Source: Brucella thiophenivorans (GTDB lineage: Bacteria > Pseudomonadota > Alphaproteobacteria > Rhizobiales > Rhizobiaceae). From it: 64,000 bases of DNA. The notes under the pieces are model-generated. The model worked only from the letters and a program-made list of their open reading frames with translations. It made no database searches and had not been told where the DNA came from. Each line of letters starts with the position of its first letter. The first letter of the stretch is position 1. Location: contig NZ_NNRJ01000012.1 of assembly GCF_002252445.1 (NCBI RefSeq), positions 124,001-188,000 on the forward strand, written 5' to 3'. The position numbers were made by a program, and so were the translations under genes. This document shows, one piece after another, positions 27,756-38,685 of the stretch.

Positions 27756-30375
27756 TGACGATCCTTTGCGGCACCACGATAATCTTTTTCGGCGTGCTTC
27801 CTTCGAGCGCGGCCTTGACGAAGTCAAGTTCGAGCACCGCCTGCTGGATTGTAGCTTGATCAGCGTCGCGTGCGATTGTCAAATCCCCACGCTTCTTACC
27901 GTTGATCTGAACCGGGAGAACAATCTCGTTTTCCACGATCATCGCTGCATCAAATTTTGGCCATGGCGCGGTTGCGGCAATAGTTTCCGCGCCTGCAATC
28001 TTACCACCCAGTTCGCTTACGCATTGTTCAGCCAGATGCGGCATCATCGGTGCCAACATCAAAACCAGCATTTCGGTGGCTTCGCGCACAGCGCCCTTCA
28101 ACTGATCTTCCGCCTTACCGGATGCAATGAGCTGCAAGGGTGCTGCGAGCGTATTAACCAGCTCATAAAGACGGGCAACGGCACGGTTGAAGGCGAGCTT
28201 TTCGATGTCATCGCCGACAGCCTGCACGGTTTTATGGGCGGCTTTCGAAACGATGAGCGCATCGCCTTCGGCACCAGACTTCGAAACAACATCTCTCAAG
28301 ACAGGTGCCGCTTCCGAAACCAGACGCCAGACGCGCTGCACAAACCGATGTGCACCTTCCGCACCAGCTTCCGTCCAGATCACATCGCGTTCTGGCGGTG
28401 AATCAGACAACATGAACCAGCGTGCAGTATCGGCACCGTAAGACGAGATAATGTCGTCAGGATCAACGACGTTCTTCTTCGACTTCGACATTTTTTCAAT
28501 CGAGCCGATTTCAACCGGAGCACCACTATCCAGCATAGTCGCTGTGCGCTTACCGTCTGATTCTTCAATACGAATATCGGCAGGTGCTACCCACTGGCCA
28601 TCAGCCTTATAAGTTTCGTGCACCACCATGCCCTGCGTGAACAGACCTTTGAAAGGCTCGTCAATGCCGACATGACCAGCCACTTTCATGGCGCGGGTAA
28701 AGAAGCGCGAGTAAAGCAGATGCAGGATCGCATGCTCAACGCCGCCAATATACTGATCAACAGGCAACCAATGATCGGCAATCGCACGATCGGTCGGCTC
28801 GTTTTCCCAAGGGGCTGTAAAGCGCGCATAATACCACGACGAATCGACGAACGTATCCATCGTGTCGGTTTCACGGCGTGCTTCGCCACCGCATTTCGGA
28901 CATTTGACATGACGCCAGGTCGCATGACGGTCGAGCGGATTGCCCGGACGGTCAAACTCGACATCATCAGGCAGCTTAACCGGCAAATCAGCACGCGGCA
29001 CCGGATTAACGCCACAGGTCTCGCAATGAACCATCGGGATCGGGCAGCCCCAATAGCGCTGACGCGAAATACCCCAGTCGCGAAGGCGGAACTGCACTTT
29101 ACGCGCGGCCTGTGCACGACCATCAAGCTCGGTCTTTTCCAGACGACCGGCAACTTCGTTAAAGGCTGCTTCCGGCGTCATCCCGTCGAGGAAGCGTGAG
29201 TTTACCATCACGCCCTCTTCGGTGAAGGCCGTCTTACCGATAACAAAATTAGCCGCATCTTCACCCTTTGGCAGGACGACAGGCGTAACCTTGAGGCCGT
29301 ATTTATTGGCAAAATCCAGATCGCGCTGATCATGGCCGGGGCAACCAAAAATTGCACCCGTGCCATATTCCATCAGCACGAAGTTTGCGACATAGACCGG
29401 CAGTTCCCAGTTATCATCGAACGGATGCCTGACCTTGACGCCGGTGTCGAACCCCTTCTTTTCAGCGGTTTCAAGCGCTGCAACAGAAGTTCCCGTGCGG
29501 CGGCATTCATCTGCAAACTCAGCCAGATCGGCATTGGTTTCAGCAAGCTTCTTCGCCAGCGGATGATCGGCAGCAATCGCCACAAAGGACGCACCAAACA
29601 GCGTGTCCGGACGGGTCGTATAAACTTCAACTTCTGAGAAGCCAGCAGGAGCGGTCGATGCATTAAGTGCAAAACGAACTTGCAAGCCTTCCGACTTACC
29701 GATCCAGTTCTTCTGCATGACGCGAACTTTTTCCGGCCACTGGTCAAGCGTATCGAGACCTGCCAGCAACTCTTCGCTGAAATCGGTGATCTTGAAGAAC
29801 CACTGCGTCAGTTCGCGCTGTTCGACCAGCGCACCCGAACGCCAGCCGCGCCCATCCACCACCTGCTCATTGGCAAGCACGGTGTTGTCGACCGGGTCCC
29901 AGTTGACCTTAGACGTCTTGCGCGTCACCAGACCTTTTTCAAACAGGTCGATGAACAGCATCTGCTGACGATGATAATATTCCACATCGCAGGTCGCAAA
30001 TTCACGCGTCCAGTCAAGCGACAGCCCCATGGATTTGAGCTGACGCTTCATGGTTGCAATGTTCTGATAGGTCCATTCTTTCGGATGGACCTTGTTCTGC
30101 ATGGCAGCGTTTTCCGCAGGCATGCCAAACGCATCCCATCCCATTGGATGCAGCACGTTGAAACCCTTGGCGCGCTTATAGCGAGCGACCACGTCACCCA
30201 TCGCATAATTGCGCACATGGCCCATGTGAATGCGCCCCGACGGATAGGGGAACATTTCGAGCACGTAATATTTCTCGCGGGGATCACTATTGTCGGTTTC
30301 AAAAGTCTGGTTTTCTTCCCAGATTTTCTGCCAATGTGCTTCCGCCACACGCGGATTATAACGTTCGGATGCCAT
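27742..30375 (-). CDS. leuS: Leucyl-tRNA synthetase
   Basis: An 877-residue class I synthetase. The HIGH-type motif appears as [15 protein letters not shown] (residue about 42), the editing domain spans about 220-420, the KMSKS loop is KMSKSKKN near residue 625, and the anticodon-binding domain follows. A zinc-like CETC/CPKC pair lies in the insertion. It charges tRNA-Leu. All domains are complete. The gene is followed by overlapping lptE. Confidence 0.97.
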   Translation of the reverse strand: MASERYNPRVAEAHWQKIWEENQTFETDNSDPREKYYVLEMFPYPSGRIHMGHVRNYAMGDVVARYKRAKGFNVLHPMGWDAFGMPAENAAMQNKVHPKEWTYQNIATMKRQLKSMGLSLDWTREFATCDVEYYHRQQMLFIDLFEKGLVTRKTSKVNWDPVDNTVLANEQVVDGRGWRSGALVEQRELTQWFFKITDFSEELLAGLDTLDQWPEKVRVMQKNWIGKSEGLQVRFALNASTAPAGFSEVEVYTTRPDTLFGASFVAIAADHPLAKKLAETNADLAEFADECRRTGTSVAALETAEKKGFDTGVKVRHPFDDNWELPVYVANFVLMEYGTGAIFGCPGHDQRDLDFANKYGLKVTPVVLPKGEDAANFVIGKTAFTEEGVMVNSRFLDGMTPEAAFNEVAGRLEKTELDGRAQAARKVQFRLRDWGISRQRYWGCPIPMVHCETCGVNPVPRADLPVKLPDDVEFDRPGNPLDRHATWRHVKCPKCGGEARRETDTMDTFVDSSWYYARFTAPWENEPTDRAIADHWLPVDQYIGGVEHAILHLLYSRFFTRAMKVAGHVGIDEPFKGLFTQGMVVHETYKADGQWVAPADIRIEESDGKRTATMLDSGAPVEIGSIEKMSKSKKNVVDPDDIISSYGADTARWFMLSDSPPERDVIWTEAGAEGAHRFVQRVWRLVSEAAPVLRDVVSKSGAEGDALIVSKAAHKTVQAVGDDIEKLAFNRAVARLYELVNTLAAPLQLIASGKAEDQLKGAVREATEMLVLMLAPMMPHLAEQCVSELGGKIAGAETIAATAPWPKFDAAMIVENEIVLPVQINGKKRGDLTIARDADQATIQQAVLELDFVKAALEGSTPKKIIVVPQRIVNVVA

Positions 30376-30497
30376 GAGCGTATTTACTCGTACGAAGGTG
30401 ATGCAATAAGGAGAGTCGATATTTAATGGCGACCTTCACCACGTATTGGCGAAAGCGTCAACCTTTTGCGGATGAAAAGCCTGAAAGCGAGAGTTTC

Positions 30498-31178
30498 ATG
30501 TCAGATATTGGTGCGAACCTGAACAAGGTCAAGGCTGTGATTGCCAATGCCGAAGAAGAGGCAAACCGCGACAAGGGTTCTGTCACGCTCGTTGCCGTGT
30601 CCAAAACATTCGAAGCAGACGAAATCCGCCCTGCCCTTGATGCCGGTCAGCGTGTGTTTGGCGAAAACCGCGTGCAGGAAGCGCAAGGCAAATGGCCACA
30701 ACTTCGTGAAGCCTATTCCGGGATTGAACTCCATCTCATCGGGCCGCTGCAATCCAATAAGGCAGCCGATGCTGTAGCTTTGTTCGATGTGATCGAAACC
30801 GTCGACCGCGAAAAAATTGCAGCAGCGCTTGCGGTCGAGATCAAAAAGCAGGTCAAAAATCCAAAGCTTTATGTTCAGGTCAATACCGGACTTGAAGAGC
30901 AAAAGGCTGGCATAGCGCCAAAAGAGGCGGTCGCCTTTGTCGAGCGCTGCCGCAATGAACATGGCCTCACAATCGAAGGCTTAATGTGCATTCCGCCAGC
31001 CGATGAAAATCCGGGGCCGCATTTCGCCTTGCTGGAAAAGCTTGCACGCCAAGCAGGCGTTGAAAAGCTCTCCATGGGAATGTCCGGCGATTACGAGACC
31101 GCTGTTGGCTTTGGCGCAACTTCAGTGCGTGTGGGTTCAGCAATTTTCGGCGGACGCAGCTATGCGCCACCCGCCTAA
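30498..31178 (+). CDS. YggS-family PLP homeostasis protein
   Basis: A 226-residue single-domain PLP-binding protein of the YggS/PROSC family. The PLP lysine lies in TLVAVSKTFEADEI (about residue 36), with the conserved GENRVQEAQGKW and GLMCIPP stretches, and SMGMSGDYETAVGFGATSVRVGSAIFG at the C-terminus. It keeps PLP levels in balance and has no catalytic activity of its own. I chose the ATG at 30498 (GAGAG upstream), as the 24 residues before it are not conserved. Divergent from leuS. Confidence 0.93.
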   Translation: MSDIGANLNKVKAVIANAEEEANRDKGSVTLVAVSKTFEADEIRPALDAGQRVFGENRVQEAQGKWPQLREAYSGIELHLIGPLQSNKAADAVALFDVIETVDREKIAAALAVEIKKQVKNPKLYVQVNTGLEEQKAGIAPKEAVAFVERCRNEHGLTIEGLMCIPPADENPGPHFALLEKLARQAGVEKLSMGMSGDYETAVGFGATSVRVGSAIFGGRSYAPPA

Positions 31179-31186
31179 TCGCATTT

Positions 31187-31474
31187 TCAATGCAAAAGCA
31201 TCTCCCCCTGAATATTCTTCCAGTCTGACGGCCCCAGCAACCGGTGATGGGCATAGAGGACTGAATGCAGTGGGCCTTCAATTTTCTCTTTCCAGAACTC
31301 AATGAAATGATTGAGCACCGGAAAATCCGGGGCCAGATCATAATCCTGCCAGACATAAAGCTGGAGGAAATGTGGGTGATCGGGCAGATGATAGAAAATC
31401 TTTGCCGTGGTCAAACCGTAACCGGTTAGCTGCAAATCAAAGGCAGACTTTGAAATAAAAGCGGATGTCGTCAT
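31187..31474 (-). CDS. usg: Usg family protein
   Basis: A 95-residue protein of the Usg family, small soluble proteins of alphaproteobacteria, named for a position next to trp genes in one species. Recognised by LTGYGLTTAKIFYHLPDHPHFLQ and the C-terminal HHRLLGPSDWKNIQGE. The biochemical role is not known. It is convergent with the YggS gene, with only 8 bp between stops. Confidence 0.85.
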   Translation of the reverse strand: MTTSAFISKSAFDLQLTGYGLTTAKIFYHLPDHPHFLQLYVWQDYDLAPDFPVLNHFIEFWKEKIEGPLHSVLYAHHRLLGPSDWKNIQGEMLLH

Positions 31475-31756
31475 GGCGATTTCCCCTTTTTATATGGAGC
31501 GCATATTGGCTCCCACAGGAATTATAATCGCCTGAAATTATTTTTAAATAGTAAAAACAATATGTTAGCAGTATGATGCAATGAGTGCTGCTACACTTTT
31601 CATATTTTTATGCTGCGTCATTGTGGACCATAGTCGATCCCAATGTCTAATTTACCTTGGGCGCGACGGAATGTAGATGAGTCTGGCGATAGTTTCGCGC
31701 GGATGCGAGCTATTGATTTCGGCGGGAGGATCGCCGGATAAATATGGAGGAAGAAT

Positions 31757-33712
31757 ATGTCGGAAAAGCTTTACCCTGTTCTGCCGGGAGCAAAGAGAAA
31801 TACGCTCATCGACAACGAGAAATATCTCGAATGGTACAATGAGAGCGTGACTGACCCGGATGGATTCTGGGCCAAGCATGGCCGACGTATTGACTGGTTC
31901 AAGCCCTTCACAAAAGTTAAAAACACGGATTTTAACGGCGACGTATCGATCAAGTGGTATGAGGACGGCGTCACCAACGTGTCCTACAACTGTATCGACC
32001 GCCATCTGAAAAGCCGTGGCGACAAGGTTGCGATCATCTGGGAAGGCGACAATCCCTATATCGACAAGAAGATCACCTATCGCGAACTGCATGAAAATGT
32101 CTGCCGCCTCTCCAATGTGCTCAAAAAGCACGGCGTCAAAAAAGGCGACCGCGTCACCATCTATCTGCCTATGATCCCGGAAGCGACCTATGCCATGCTC
32201 GCCTGCGCGCGCATCGGCGCTGTGCATTCGGTGGTCTTTGCTGGTTTCTCACCGGAAGCTTTGGCCGGTCGTATTGTTGATTGCGAATCAACCTTCGTCA
32301 TCACAGCGGATGAGGGTGTGCGCGGCGGCAAGCCCGTCTCTCTCAAGGAAAATACTGATACCGCTATCGACATTGCTGCCAAGCAATATGTTATGGTCAA
32401 CAAGGTTTTGGTCGTGCGCCGCACGGGCGGTAAGGTCAGCTGGGGTCCGGGCCGCGATATTTGGTATCATCAGGAAGTCGCAGGCGTCGAGCCAACCTGT
32501 GAACCCGAACCCATGAATGCGGAAGATCCGCTGTTCATCCTTTACACATCCGGTTCAACCGGCAAGCCGAAGGGTGTGCTGCACACCACGGGAGGCTATC
32601 TTGTCTATGCCTCAATGACCCATCAATATGTCTTCGATTATCACGACGGCGATGTTTACTGGTGTACGGCGGATGTGGGCTGGGTTACCGGCCACTCCTA
32701 TATTGTCTATGGTCCGCTTGCGAATGGCGCGACCACACTGATGTTTGAAGGTGTTCCGAACTTCCCTGATCAGGGACGTTTCTGGGAAGTCATCGACAAA
32801 CATCACGTCAATATTTTCTACACCGCACCAACGGCTATCCGTGCACTGATGGGCGCAGGCGACGAGTTCGTCACCCGTTCATCGCGTTCGTCCCTGCGCC
32901 TGCTCGGTTCGGTCGGTGAGCCGATCAACCCGGAAGCATGGGAATGGTATTACAATGTTGTCGGCGACCAGCAGTCTCCAATCGTTGATACATGGTGGCA
33001 GACGGAAACCGGTGGCATTCTGATCACACCGCTCCCCGGCGCAACTGACCTTAAGCCCGGCTCCGCCACGCGCCCATTCTTTGGCATCAAGCCCGAGCTT
33101 GTGGATAATGAAGGTGCCGTTGTGGAGGGGGCTGTCGATGGCAATCTCTGTATCATCGATAGCTGGCCCGGCCAGATGCGTACGCTTTATGGCGATCATA
33201 AGCGTTTCATAGAAGCTTACTTTTCCACCTATAAGGGCAAGTATTTCACCGGTGACGGCTGCCGCCGCGATGCCGACGGCTATTACTGGATCACCGGTCG
33301 CGTCGATGACGTGCTGAACATTTCCGGCCACCGTCTCGGTACTGCCGAAATCGAATCGGCACTTGTTTCGCATCACTCGGTTTCAGAAGCAGCCGTTGTC
33401 GGCTATCCGCACCCGATCAAGGGACAGGGCATTTACTGCTATGTCACGCTGATGACCGGCGCAGATGCACAGGATGCCGACGAGCTGCGCAAGGAACTCA
33501 CACTCCATGTCCGCAAGGAAATCGGTCCGATTGCAACCCCGGACAAGATTCAGTTCTCGCCCGGCCTGCCAAAAACCCGTTCCGGCAAGATCATGCGCCG
33601 TATTCTCCGCAAGATCGCAGAGGACGAGTTCAGCGCACTGGGTGACACATCAACTCTTGCCGATCCGGGTGTCGTGGACGATTTGATCGAAAACCGTCAG
33701 AACAAGAAATAA
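31757..33712 (+). CDS. acsA: Acetyl-CoA synthetase
   Basis: A 651-residue AMP-forming acetate-CoA ligase. The adenylate-binding P-loop is [14 protein letters not shown], the core motif is [13 protein letters not shown], and the hinge/acetylation site is [11 protein letters not shown] with Lys611, which in this family is controlled by reversible acetylation. GGAGGAAGAAT precedes the ATG directly. A leader of about 280 bp separates it from the divergent usg gene, room for regulated promoters. Length and all motifs are normal. Confidence 0.97.
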   Translation: MSEKLYPVLPGAKRNTLIDNEKYLEWYNESVTDPDGFWAKHGRRIDWFKPFTKVKNTDFNGDVSIKWYEDGVTNVSYNCIDRHLKSRGDKVAIIWEGDNPYIDKKITYRELHENVCRLSNVLKKHGVKKGDRVTIYLPMIPEATYAMLACARIGAVHSVVFAGFSPEALAGRIVDCESTFVITADEGVRGGKPVSLKENTDTAIDIAAKQYVMVNKVLVVRRTGGKVSWGPGRDIWYHQEVAGVEPTCEPEPMNAEDPLFILYTSGSTGKPKGVLHTTGGYLVYASMTHQYVFDYHDGDVYWCTADVGWVTGHSYIVYGPLANGATTLMFEGVPNFPDQGRFWEVIDKHHVNIFYTAPTAIRALMGAGDEFVTRSSRSSLRLLGSVGEPINPEAWEWYYNVVGDQQSPIVDTWWQTETGGILITPLPGATDLKPGSATRPFFGIKPELVDNEGAVVEGAVDGNLCIIDSWPGQMRTLYGDHKRFIEAYFSTYKGKYFTGDGCRRDADGYYWITGRVDDVLNISGHRLGTAEIESALVSHHSVSEAAVVGYPHPIKGQGIYCYVTLMTGADAQDADELRKELTLHVRKEIGPIATPDKIQFSPGLPKTRSGKIMRRILRKIAEDEFSALGDTSTLADPGVVDDLIENRQNKK

Positions 33713-33713
33713 T

Positions 33714-33746
33714 AAAAAGCCCCGGGAAATCGGGGCTTTTTATTAA
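33714..33746 (+). terminator. Rho-independent terminator of acsA
   Basis: AAAGCCCCG and CGGGGCTTT with a 6-nt loop, followed by TTATT, just after the acsA stop. Confidence 0.85.
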
Positions 33747-33877
33747 AGTACGCTGCCTAAAAAGGCGCCTAAGTTTGGTGAGATTTTCGTTCCTGCATGT
33801 CGAAAATCGTAGTCTTCGATCACCGGAAGCGGAGAAGAACACGATTTGCAGGCCGCAGGAATGGAAATATCCCAAAC

Positions 33878-34096
33878 TTAAAAATCAATAGTCCTACCCT
33901 TGATTTCCCAGTCGCCAAAACGCGCCGGGTCTTTGCCGCCACGACCACCGATTTCACGTGGGGGCTTTGCAGCCTTTTCAACGGCGCGGCGTTCTTCGGC
34001 TTCCTTCAGCGCGCGCTGGGCTGCTGGCGGCAAATCGTCAAATTTTCGCGGTGCAACATTATCGTTGATGTCGGTTTCGTTGAATTTATCGGTCAT
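33878..34096 (-). CDS. DUF1674 / SDHAF4-like protein
   Basis: A 72-residue protein ending KPPREIGGRGGKDPARFGDWEIKGRTIDF, the signature of the DUF1674 family, homologous to the eukaryotic succinate dehydrogenase assembly factor 4. It is expected to bind the flavinylated SdhA and help mature complex II. The ATG at 34096 (MTDKFNETD) is chosen; five further residues are open upstream. Divergent from htpX; no sdh gene is nearby. Confidence 0.85.
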   Translation of the reverse strand: MTDKFNETDINDNVAPRKFDDLPPAAQRALKEAEERRAVEKAAKPPREIGGRGGKDPARFGDWEIKGRTIDF

Positions 34097-34212
34097 GCGC
34101 GGCAAATCCATTATTGAAGCTCAAGCTGTTCATACCCATCATATAGTTAAACTTGGCGGGTAAGCAAAACCCTGTTTGAGATCAACTTTCGCTGGAGCGG
34201 AGACTTTTACGA

Positions 34213-35202
34213 ATGAATATGACCAAAACTGCCATGCTGATTGCTCTCATGACAGTCATGTTCATGAGCATCGGCTATTTGCTGGGTGGCGGCGGCGGTA
34301 TGATGATCGCGCTTGTTATTGCTGTCGCCATGAACCTGTTTGGCTACTGGAATTCCGACAAGATGGTGCTGCGCATGTATAATGCGCAGCAAGTCGATGA
34401 GCGCTCAGCGCCCGACTATTACCGGATGGTCAGCGGACTTGCCGCCAATGCAGGCCTTCCGATGCCAAAGGTCTATATCATCCATGAAGACCAGCCCAAT
34501 GCCTTTGCAACAGGCCGAAACCCGGAAAATGCTGCAGTTGCCGCCACAACCGGCCTTCTCAATCGCCTGACGCCAGAAGAAGTTGCAGGCGTGATGGCGC
34601 ATGAGCTGGCGCATGTTCAAAACCGCGATACGCTGACCATGACGATCACGGCAACGCTTGCCGGTGCTATCTCCATGCTCGGCAATTTTGCCTTCTTCAT
34701 GGGCGGCAACCGCGAAAATGGCAATGGCATCATGGGCGTGATCGGCACGATCCTTGCGATGATTGTAGCACCCTTTGCCGCGATGATTGTGCAGATGGCT
34801 GTCAGCCGAACGCGTGAATATGCAGCCGACCGGAGGGGTGCAGAAATCTGTGGCAACCCGCTCTGGCTGTCCTCGGCACTTGGCAAAATCGCGCGTGGCG
34901 CTAAATCCGTGGTCAATGAAGAAGCTGAGCATAACCCTGCAACCGCGCATATGTTTATCATCAATCCGTTGAGCGGACGCGGCGCAGACAATCTGTTCTC
35001 AACCCACCCTGATACCGACAATCGCATTCAGGCGCTGGAACAAATGGCCGCTCAAATGGGTATTCGTCCGAGTGCAATGGCGCAGCGCAACGCTGCACCT
35101 TCACAAAAAAGTGGCCCTTGGGGACAAACTAGTGGTAATGCAGACGATAACAACAAAAGCGGTTCCGGGTCCAATTCTGGCTTCCGGGGCCCTTGGTCCT
35201 AA
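34213..35202 (+). CDS. htpX: Membrane zinc metalloprotease HtpX
   Basis: A 329-residue M48-family protease for quality control of membrane proteins. Two N-terminal membrane helices (about 5-45) precede the zinc site HELAH at residues 130-134 in [15 protein letters not shown], two more helices, and the third ligand region [17 protein letters not shown]. The tail after residue 290 is Gly/Ser/Asn-rich and likely disordered. GGAGACTTTTACGA precedes the ATG. Usually induced by membrane stress. Confidence 0.95.
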   Translation: MNMTKTAMLIALMTVMFMSIGYLLGGGGGMMIALVIAVAMNLFGYWNSDKMVLRMYNAQQVDERSAPDYYRMVSGLAANAGLPMPKVYIIHEDQPNAFATGRNPENAAVAATTGLLNRLTPEEVAGVMAHELAHVQNRDTLTMTITATLAGAISMLGNFAFFMGGNRENGNGIMGVIGTILAMIVAPFAAMIVQMAVSRTREYAADRRGAEICGNPLWLSSALGKIARGAKSVVNEEAEHNPATAHMFIINPLSGRGADNLFSTHPDTDNRIQALEQMAAQMGIRPSAMAQRNAAPSQKSGPWGQTSGNADDNNKSGSGSNSGFRGPWS

Positions 35203-35248
35203 AAGCGCGTCCCAAAAATGCGATGCGCGTCAGATAAAGTAGAACAGC

Positions 35249-36655
35249 GTGAACGATAGAAATCCTGCGCCAGAGCGTGGAAACCACAAGCCGCAATCCC
35301 ACAACTATGCCGCCGATCATGCCGACCAGCGGCCCGGCCTGGCAGCACGTTTGTGCGCGGCGCGTCTGCTTGGTGCGGTGATCGAAAAGAACACATCGCT
35401 CGACGGCTTGACCGATAACAGCCATGGACACCCGCAATATCTCGCACTTGAACCACGCGACCGCGCACTGGTTCGTGCTATTTTGGGTTCGGCGCTGCGC
35501 AATCGCGGCAGTATTGATCGTGCCATCAACAAACGCCTTGACCGGCCATTGCCGGAAAACGCCCACGCGCTCAAGCATTTGTTGCATATTGCGGTCGCTC
35601 AAATTTTCTACCTCAACCTGCCCGATCATTCCGCAGTTGATCTGGCTGTTGAAGCCGCCAATTCCGATCCGCGCAATCGTAAATTTGCAGGCCTGGTAAA
35701 CGCTCTTCTGCGCCGTCTGTCACGCAACAAAGAGCGTGCGCTCGAACACACATTACAGCCTGAAAAAAATGTACCGGAATGGTTTTCAAGAAGCCTTACC
35801 GATTCCTATGGCCCGAAAAAAACCGAAGCTATTTTGACTATGCATGGTTACGAGCCACCAATCGATTTCACCGTGAAAGGTGATCCGAAGGAATGGGCAG
35901 AGAAGCTCGGCGGCGTAGCCTTGCCAAACGGTTCTGTGCGTCTTGGGACAGTCGAGGGCAACCTCACCGACCTGCCCGGTTTTGCCGAGGGTGACTGGTG
36001 GGTGCAGGATGCCGCCGCAAGCTTGCCAGCGCGCCTGATGGGCGACATTAAAGGCAAGCGTGTGGCCGATCTTTGTGCAGCTCCCGGTGGAAAGACTGCA
36101 CAGCTTGTGATTCAGGGTGCCGATGTGACAGCCCTTGATATGTCCGAGAACCGCCTAAAGCGGCTTGAGGGTAATCTGGAACGTCTGGGCCTTAAAGCCC
36201 GCACGGTTCCAAGCAATATGATGGACTTTAAGCCAGATACATTGTTTGATGCCGTGTTGCTTGATGCGCCCTGCTCATCCACTGGAACTGTCCGCCGTCA
36301 TCCGGATGTGCCATGGACCAAGACTCCGCAGGATATCAAGAAGCTTGCGACCCTTCAGGCCAAAATGCTTGATCAGGCCATCACGCTTGTGAAACCCGGC
36401 GGAACGGTGCTGTTCTCGAATTGCTCGCTGCATCCGCAGGAAGGCGAGGATGTGGCCCGCAATGCACTCAAAAATCCGGCCATTGAAGCCTACCCGATCA
36501 CGCTTGAAGACTGCCCCGGCCTTGAAGGTTTGATCACCAAAGAAGGCTTCCTGCGGTCGACCCCTGCCGATCTGCCCGCTGAAAATTTCGATGGCAATCC
36601 GCATATGGCAGGCATGGATGGTTTCTTCGCCGCCCGTTTCAAGCGTAAGTCCTGA
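35249..36655 (+). CDS. rsmB: 16S rRNA m5C967 methyltransferase RsmB (Sun/Fmu)
   Basis: A 468-residue RsmB. The N-terminal NusB-like RNA-binding domain (about 25-170) precedes the SAM-dependent methyltransferase domain with the SAM loop VADLCAAPGGKTAQL, the catalytic loop DAPCSSTGTVRRHPDV and the second cysteine in FSNCSLHPQEGED. It methylates C967 of 16S rRNA. The start is GTG at 35249, with only a weak ribosome site; it lies 46 bp after htpX and may be co-transcribed. Confidence 0.93.
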   Translation: MNDRNPAPERGNHKPQSHNYAADHADQRPGLAARLCAARLLGAVIEKNTSLDGLTDNSHGHPQYLALEPRDRALVRAILGSALRNRGSIDRAINKRLDRPLPENAHALKHLLHIAVAQIFYLNLPDHSAVDLAVEAANSDPRNRKFAGLVNALLRRLSRNKERALEHTLQPEKNVPEWFSRSLTDSYGPKKTEAILTMHGYEPPIDFTVKGDPKEWAEKLGGVALPNGSVRLGTVEGNLTDLPGFAEGDWWVQDAAASLPARLMGDIKGKRVADLCAAPGGKTAQLVIQGADVTALDMSENRLKRLEGNLERLGLKARTVPSNMMDFKPDTLFDAVLLDAPCSSTGTVRRHPDVPWTKTPQDIKKLATLQAKMLDQAITLVKPGGTVLFSNCSLHPQEGEDVARNALKNPAIEAYPITLEDCPGLEGLITKEGFLRSTPADLPAENFDGNPHMAGMDGFFAARFKRKS

Positions 36656-36670
36656 TAAAGCCAGTTAAAT

Positions 36671-36703
36671 AACCATAACGGGTGTATTGTGCCCGTTATG
36701 GTT
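36671..36703. other. 12-bp perfect inverted repeat after rsmB
   Basis: AACCATAACGGG (36671-36682) and CCCGTTATGGTT (36692-36703) are exact complements around a 9-nt loop. It begins 15 nt after the rsmB stop, where a terminator is expected, but no run of T follows on either strand. It may end transcription poorly or protect the 3' end. Confidence 0.55.
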
Positions 36704-36821
36704 AACACTCGATTCACCATTATCGACGATTGTATGAGTGCATGATTCCCATACGTGGAAACGAGCGTTCGAGTGAATCATGCCATGAAAGGACGGACCT
36801 ACCTTATCAGGTCCAACAAGA

Positions 36822-38564
36822 ATGAATTTGAATATGGAGAATGAAAGGGTGGCAGTCGCGTTGAGCGAAACCCCGCATCTTTGGGGACTGGCTGTTGCAC
36901 AGGCTTGGCGCAGGTTCAGCCGCCGTCTGCGCATGGGGCCGCTTTTTCGCTGGCGTTTCACTGGCTTCACACCCGAACGCATTCTCATTGCTCCGCCAGA
37001 TCTCCGTGTTGCAGATCCCCAGCTAGCGCAGGAATTCTATCACGGTCGTTTCGCACTGGCCGGTCGCCTTGTCGAGACCGGCGGCATGTCGCCTTTCGCT
37101 GTCGAACCACCAACACCCGAATGGGAAGCGGCCCTCCAAGGTTTTGGTTGGCTGCGCCATCTCAAAGGTGCCAACAGCGAACTTGCCACCGCCAATGCGC
37201 GTGCTCTTGTCGATGACTGGATGCGCCTCTATGGCAAGCGCATCGGTGGCCTTGCCTGGTCACCGGAAGTCACAGCACAACGCATCATCGCGTGGTTGCA
37301 GCATTCCAATCTGATCCTGTCCGGCGCTGAACTCCCCGCTTATCGCAAATTCATGCGCTCACTTGCCATGCAAGTGCGTTACTTGCGCACTGTCGCTTCA
37401 GCCATGGATGATGGTGAAGAAAGGCTTCGTGCGCGCATTGCGCTCGCTTTCGCAGCCCTTGCATTGCCGGTTTCACCCCCAACAGCACGCGCTGCCCGGC
37501 GCAATCTGGAATATGAACTAAAGCGCCAGATCCTGCCCGATGGCGGGCATATATCGCGCAATCCGGTAACGATCCTTGAATTACTGGCTGATCTTCTGCC
37601 ACTGCGTCAAACCTATGCCAATGGCACCGAATCGCCACCAAAGGCGCTGATCGAAGCGGTCGAGCGTATGTTGCCGGCACTGCGTTTTTTCCGGCATCAG
37701 GATGGCAGTTTAGCACTTTTCAATGGCGTTGGACCGACATTGTCCGAACGCATCATTTCGGTGTTGCGCCATGACGAAACTGCAGGCTCGCCGCTGACCC
37801 ATGCGCCCTATTCCGGCTATGAACGCCTGTCGATGGGTGCGACCACGATCATCGCCGATACCGGCCTTCCCCCGCCCGTAACCGCTTCGCGTGATGCCCA
37901 CGCAGGTTGCCTTGCCTTTGAAATGTCTTCGGGGCGCCAGCGTTATATCGTCAATTCCGGTGTCGACCGTTATGGCCCGCCGGAATTTCGTCCATTGGGG
38001 CGTTCGACTGCAGCACACTCGACCGTCACCATCAACGACACTTCGTCCTGTCGTTTCAGCTTGAATTCTGGTCTTTCCAGCATGATTGGTACACCGATTA
38101 TTGCTGGTCCAACCCGCGTACAGCGCGACCGCGTTGAAGATCAGGGGCGACAGGGCTTCGTCGCAAATCATGATGGCTATGTGCGCCTGTTCGGTATTTT
38201 TCACGAACGCCGTGTGGTGCTGTCACATCAGGGCAGCGTCATACAGGGTGCTGACCGCTTTTATCGCGGCGATGCCAAGGCCTTAAAAGCCAATGGCCGT
38301 GATAATATTGCTGTGCGTTTTCATATCCATCCATCCGTCGAGATCTCGCTTGATGAAAATGGCCTCATTAATTTGAGCGCCCCGCATGATGACACATGGG
38401 CTTTCTCATGCTTCGAAGTGGCCCCGCAGATTGAAGACAGCATCTTCTTTGCCGGCTTCCGTGGCCCTGTCACGTCAAAGCAAATCGTGCTGTCTTTCCC
38501 GGCATCCGAATTGCCGGAGGTGAACTGGCAATTCAGCCGTGTAGCAATCGGCAGCTACGCCTAA
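36822..38564 (+). CDS. Heparinase II/III family protein
   Basis: A protein of 580 residues from the first ATG. It has an alpha-helical toroid N-terminal half (about 60-330) and a C-terminal beta-sandwich of the heparinase II/III type (about 330-560), with YIVNSGVDRYGP, STAAHSTVTINDTSS (the conserved His of the family) and DRFYRGDAKAL. Members cut uronic-acid polysaccharides by beta-elimination; the substrate here is unknown. There is no clear signal peptide, so action on an internal or imported glycan is likely. GGAG stands 9 nt before an in-frame GTG at 36849, which may be the true start (571 residues). A short hairpin (36795-36814) lies just before the first ATG. Confidence 0.88.
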   Translation: MNLNMENERVAVALSETPHLWGLAVAQAWRRFSRRLRMGPLFRWRFTGFTPERILIAPPDLRVADPQLAQEFYHGRFALAGRLVETGGMSPFAVEPPTPEWEAALQGFGWLRHLKGANSELATANARALVDDWMRLYGKRIGGLAWSPEVTAQRIIAWLQHSNLILSGAELPAYRKFMRSLAMQVRYLRTVASAMDDGEERLRARIALAFAALALPVSPPTARAARRNLEYELKRQILPDGGHISRNPVTILELLADLLPLRQTYANGTESPPKALIEAVERMLPALRFFRHQDGSLALFNGVGPTLSERIISVLRHDETAGSPLTHAPYSGYERLSMGATTIIADTGLPPPVTASRDAHAGCLAFEMSSGRQRYIVNSGVDRYGPPEFRPLGRSTAAHSTVTINDTSSCRFSLNSGLSSMIGTPIIAGPTRVQRDRVEDQGRQGFVANHDGYVRLFGIFHERRVVLSHQGSVIQGADRFYRGDAKALKANGRDNIAVRFHIHPSVEISLDENGLINLSAPHDDTWAFSCFEVAPQIEDSIFFAGFRGPVTSKQIVLSFPASELPEVNWQFSRVAIGSYA

Positions 38565-38685
38565 TTCACAAAGCCTCGGTCTTTCGGCGTTTTAAGGTAT
38601 GATTCGTGTCTCGCCTGTGCTAGCTGGCAAACCGTCCCACCCTTCCTGAACGCAAAACGCTTCAGCAACGAAGAGACCATTTCCT

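Noticed and set aside
29680-30426. 248-codon open frame opposite leuS
   Set aside because: Overlaps the leuS catalytic region in antisense and has no recognisable domain.
31652-32227. 191-codon frame opposite the start of acsA
   Set aside because: Antisense to conserved acsA coding sequence; no independent support.
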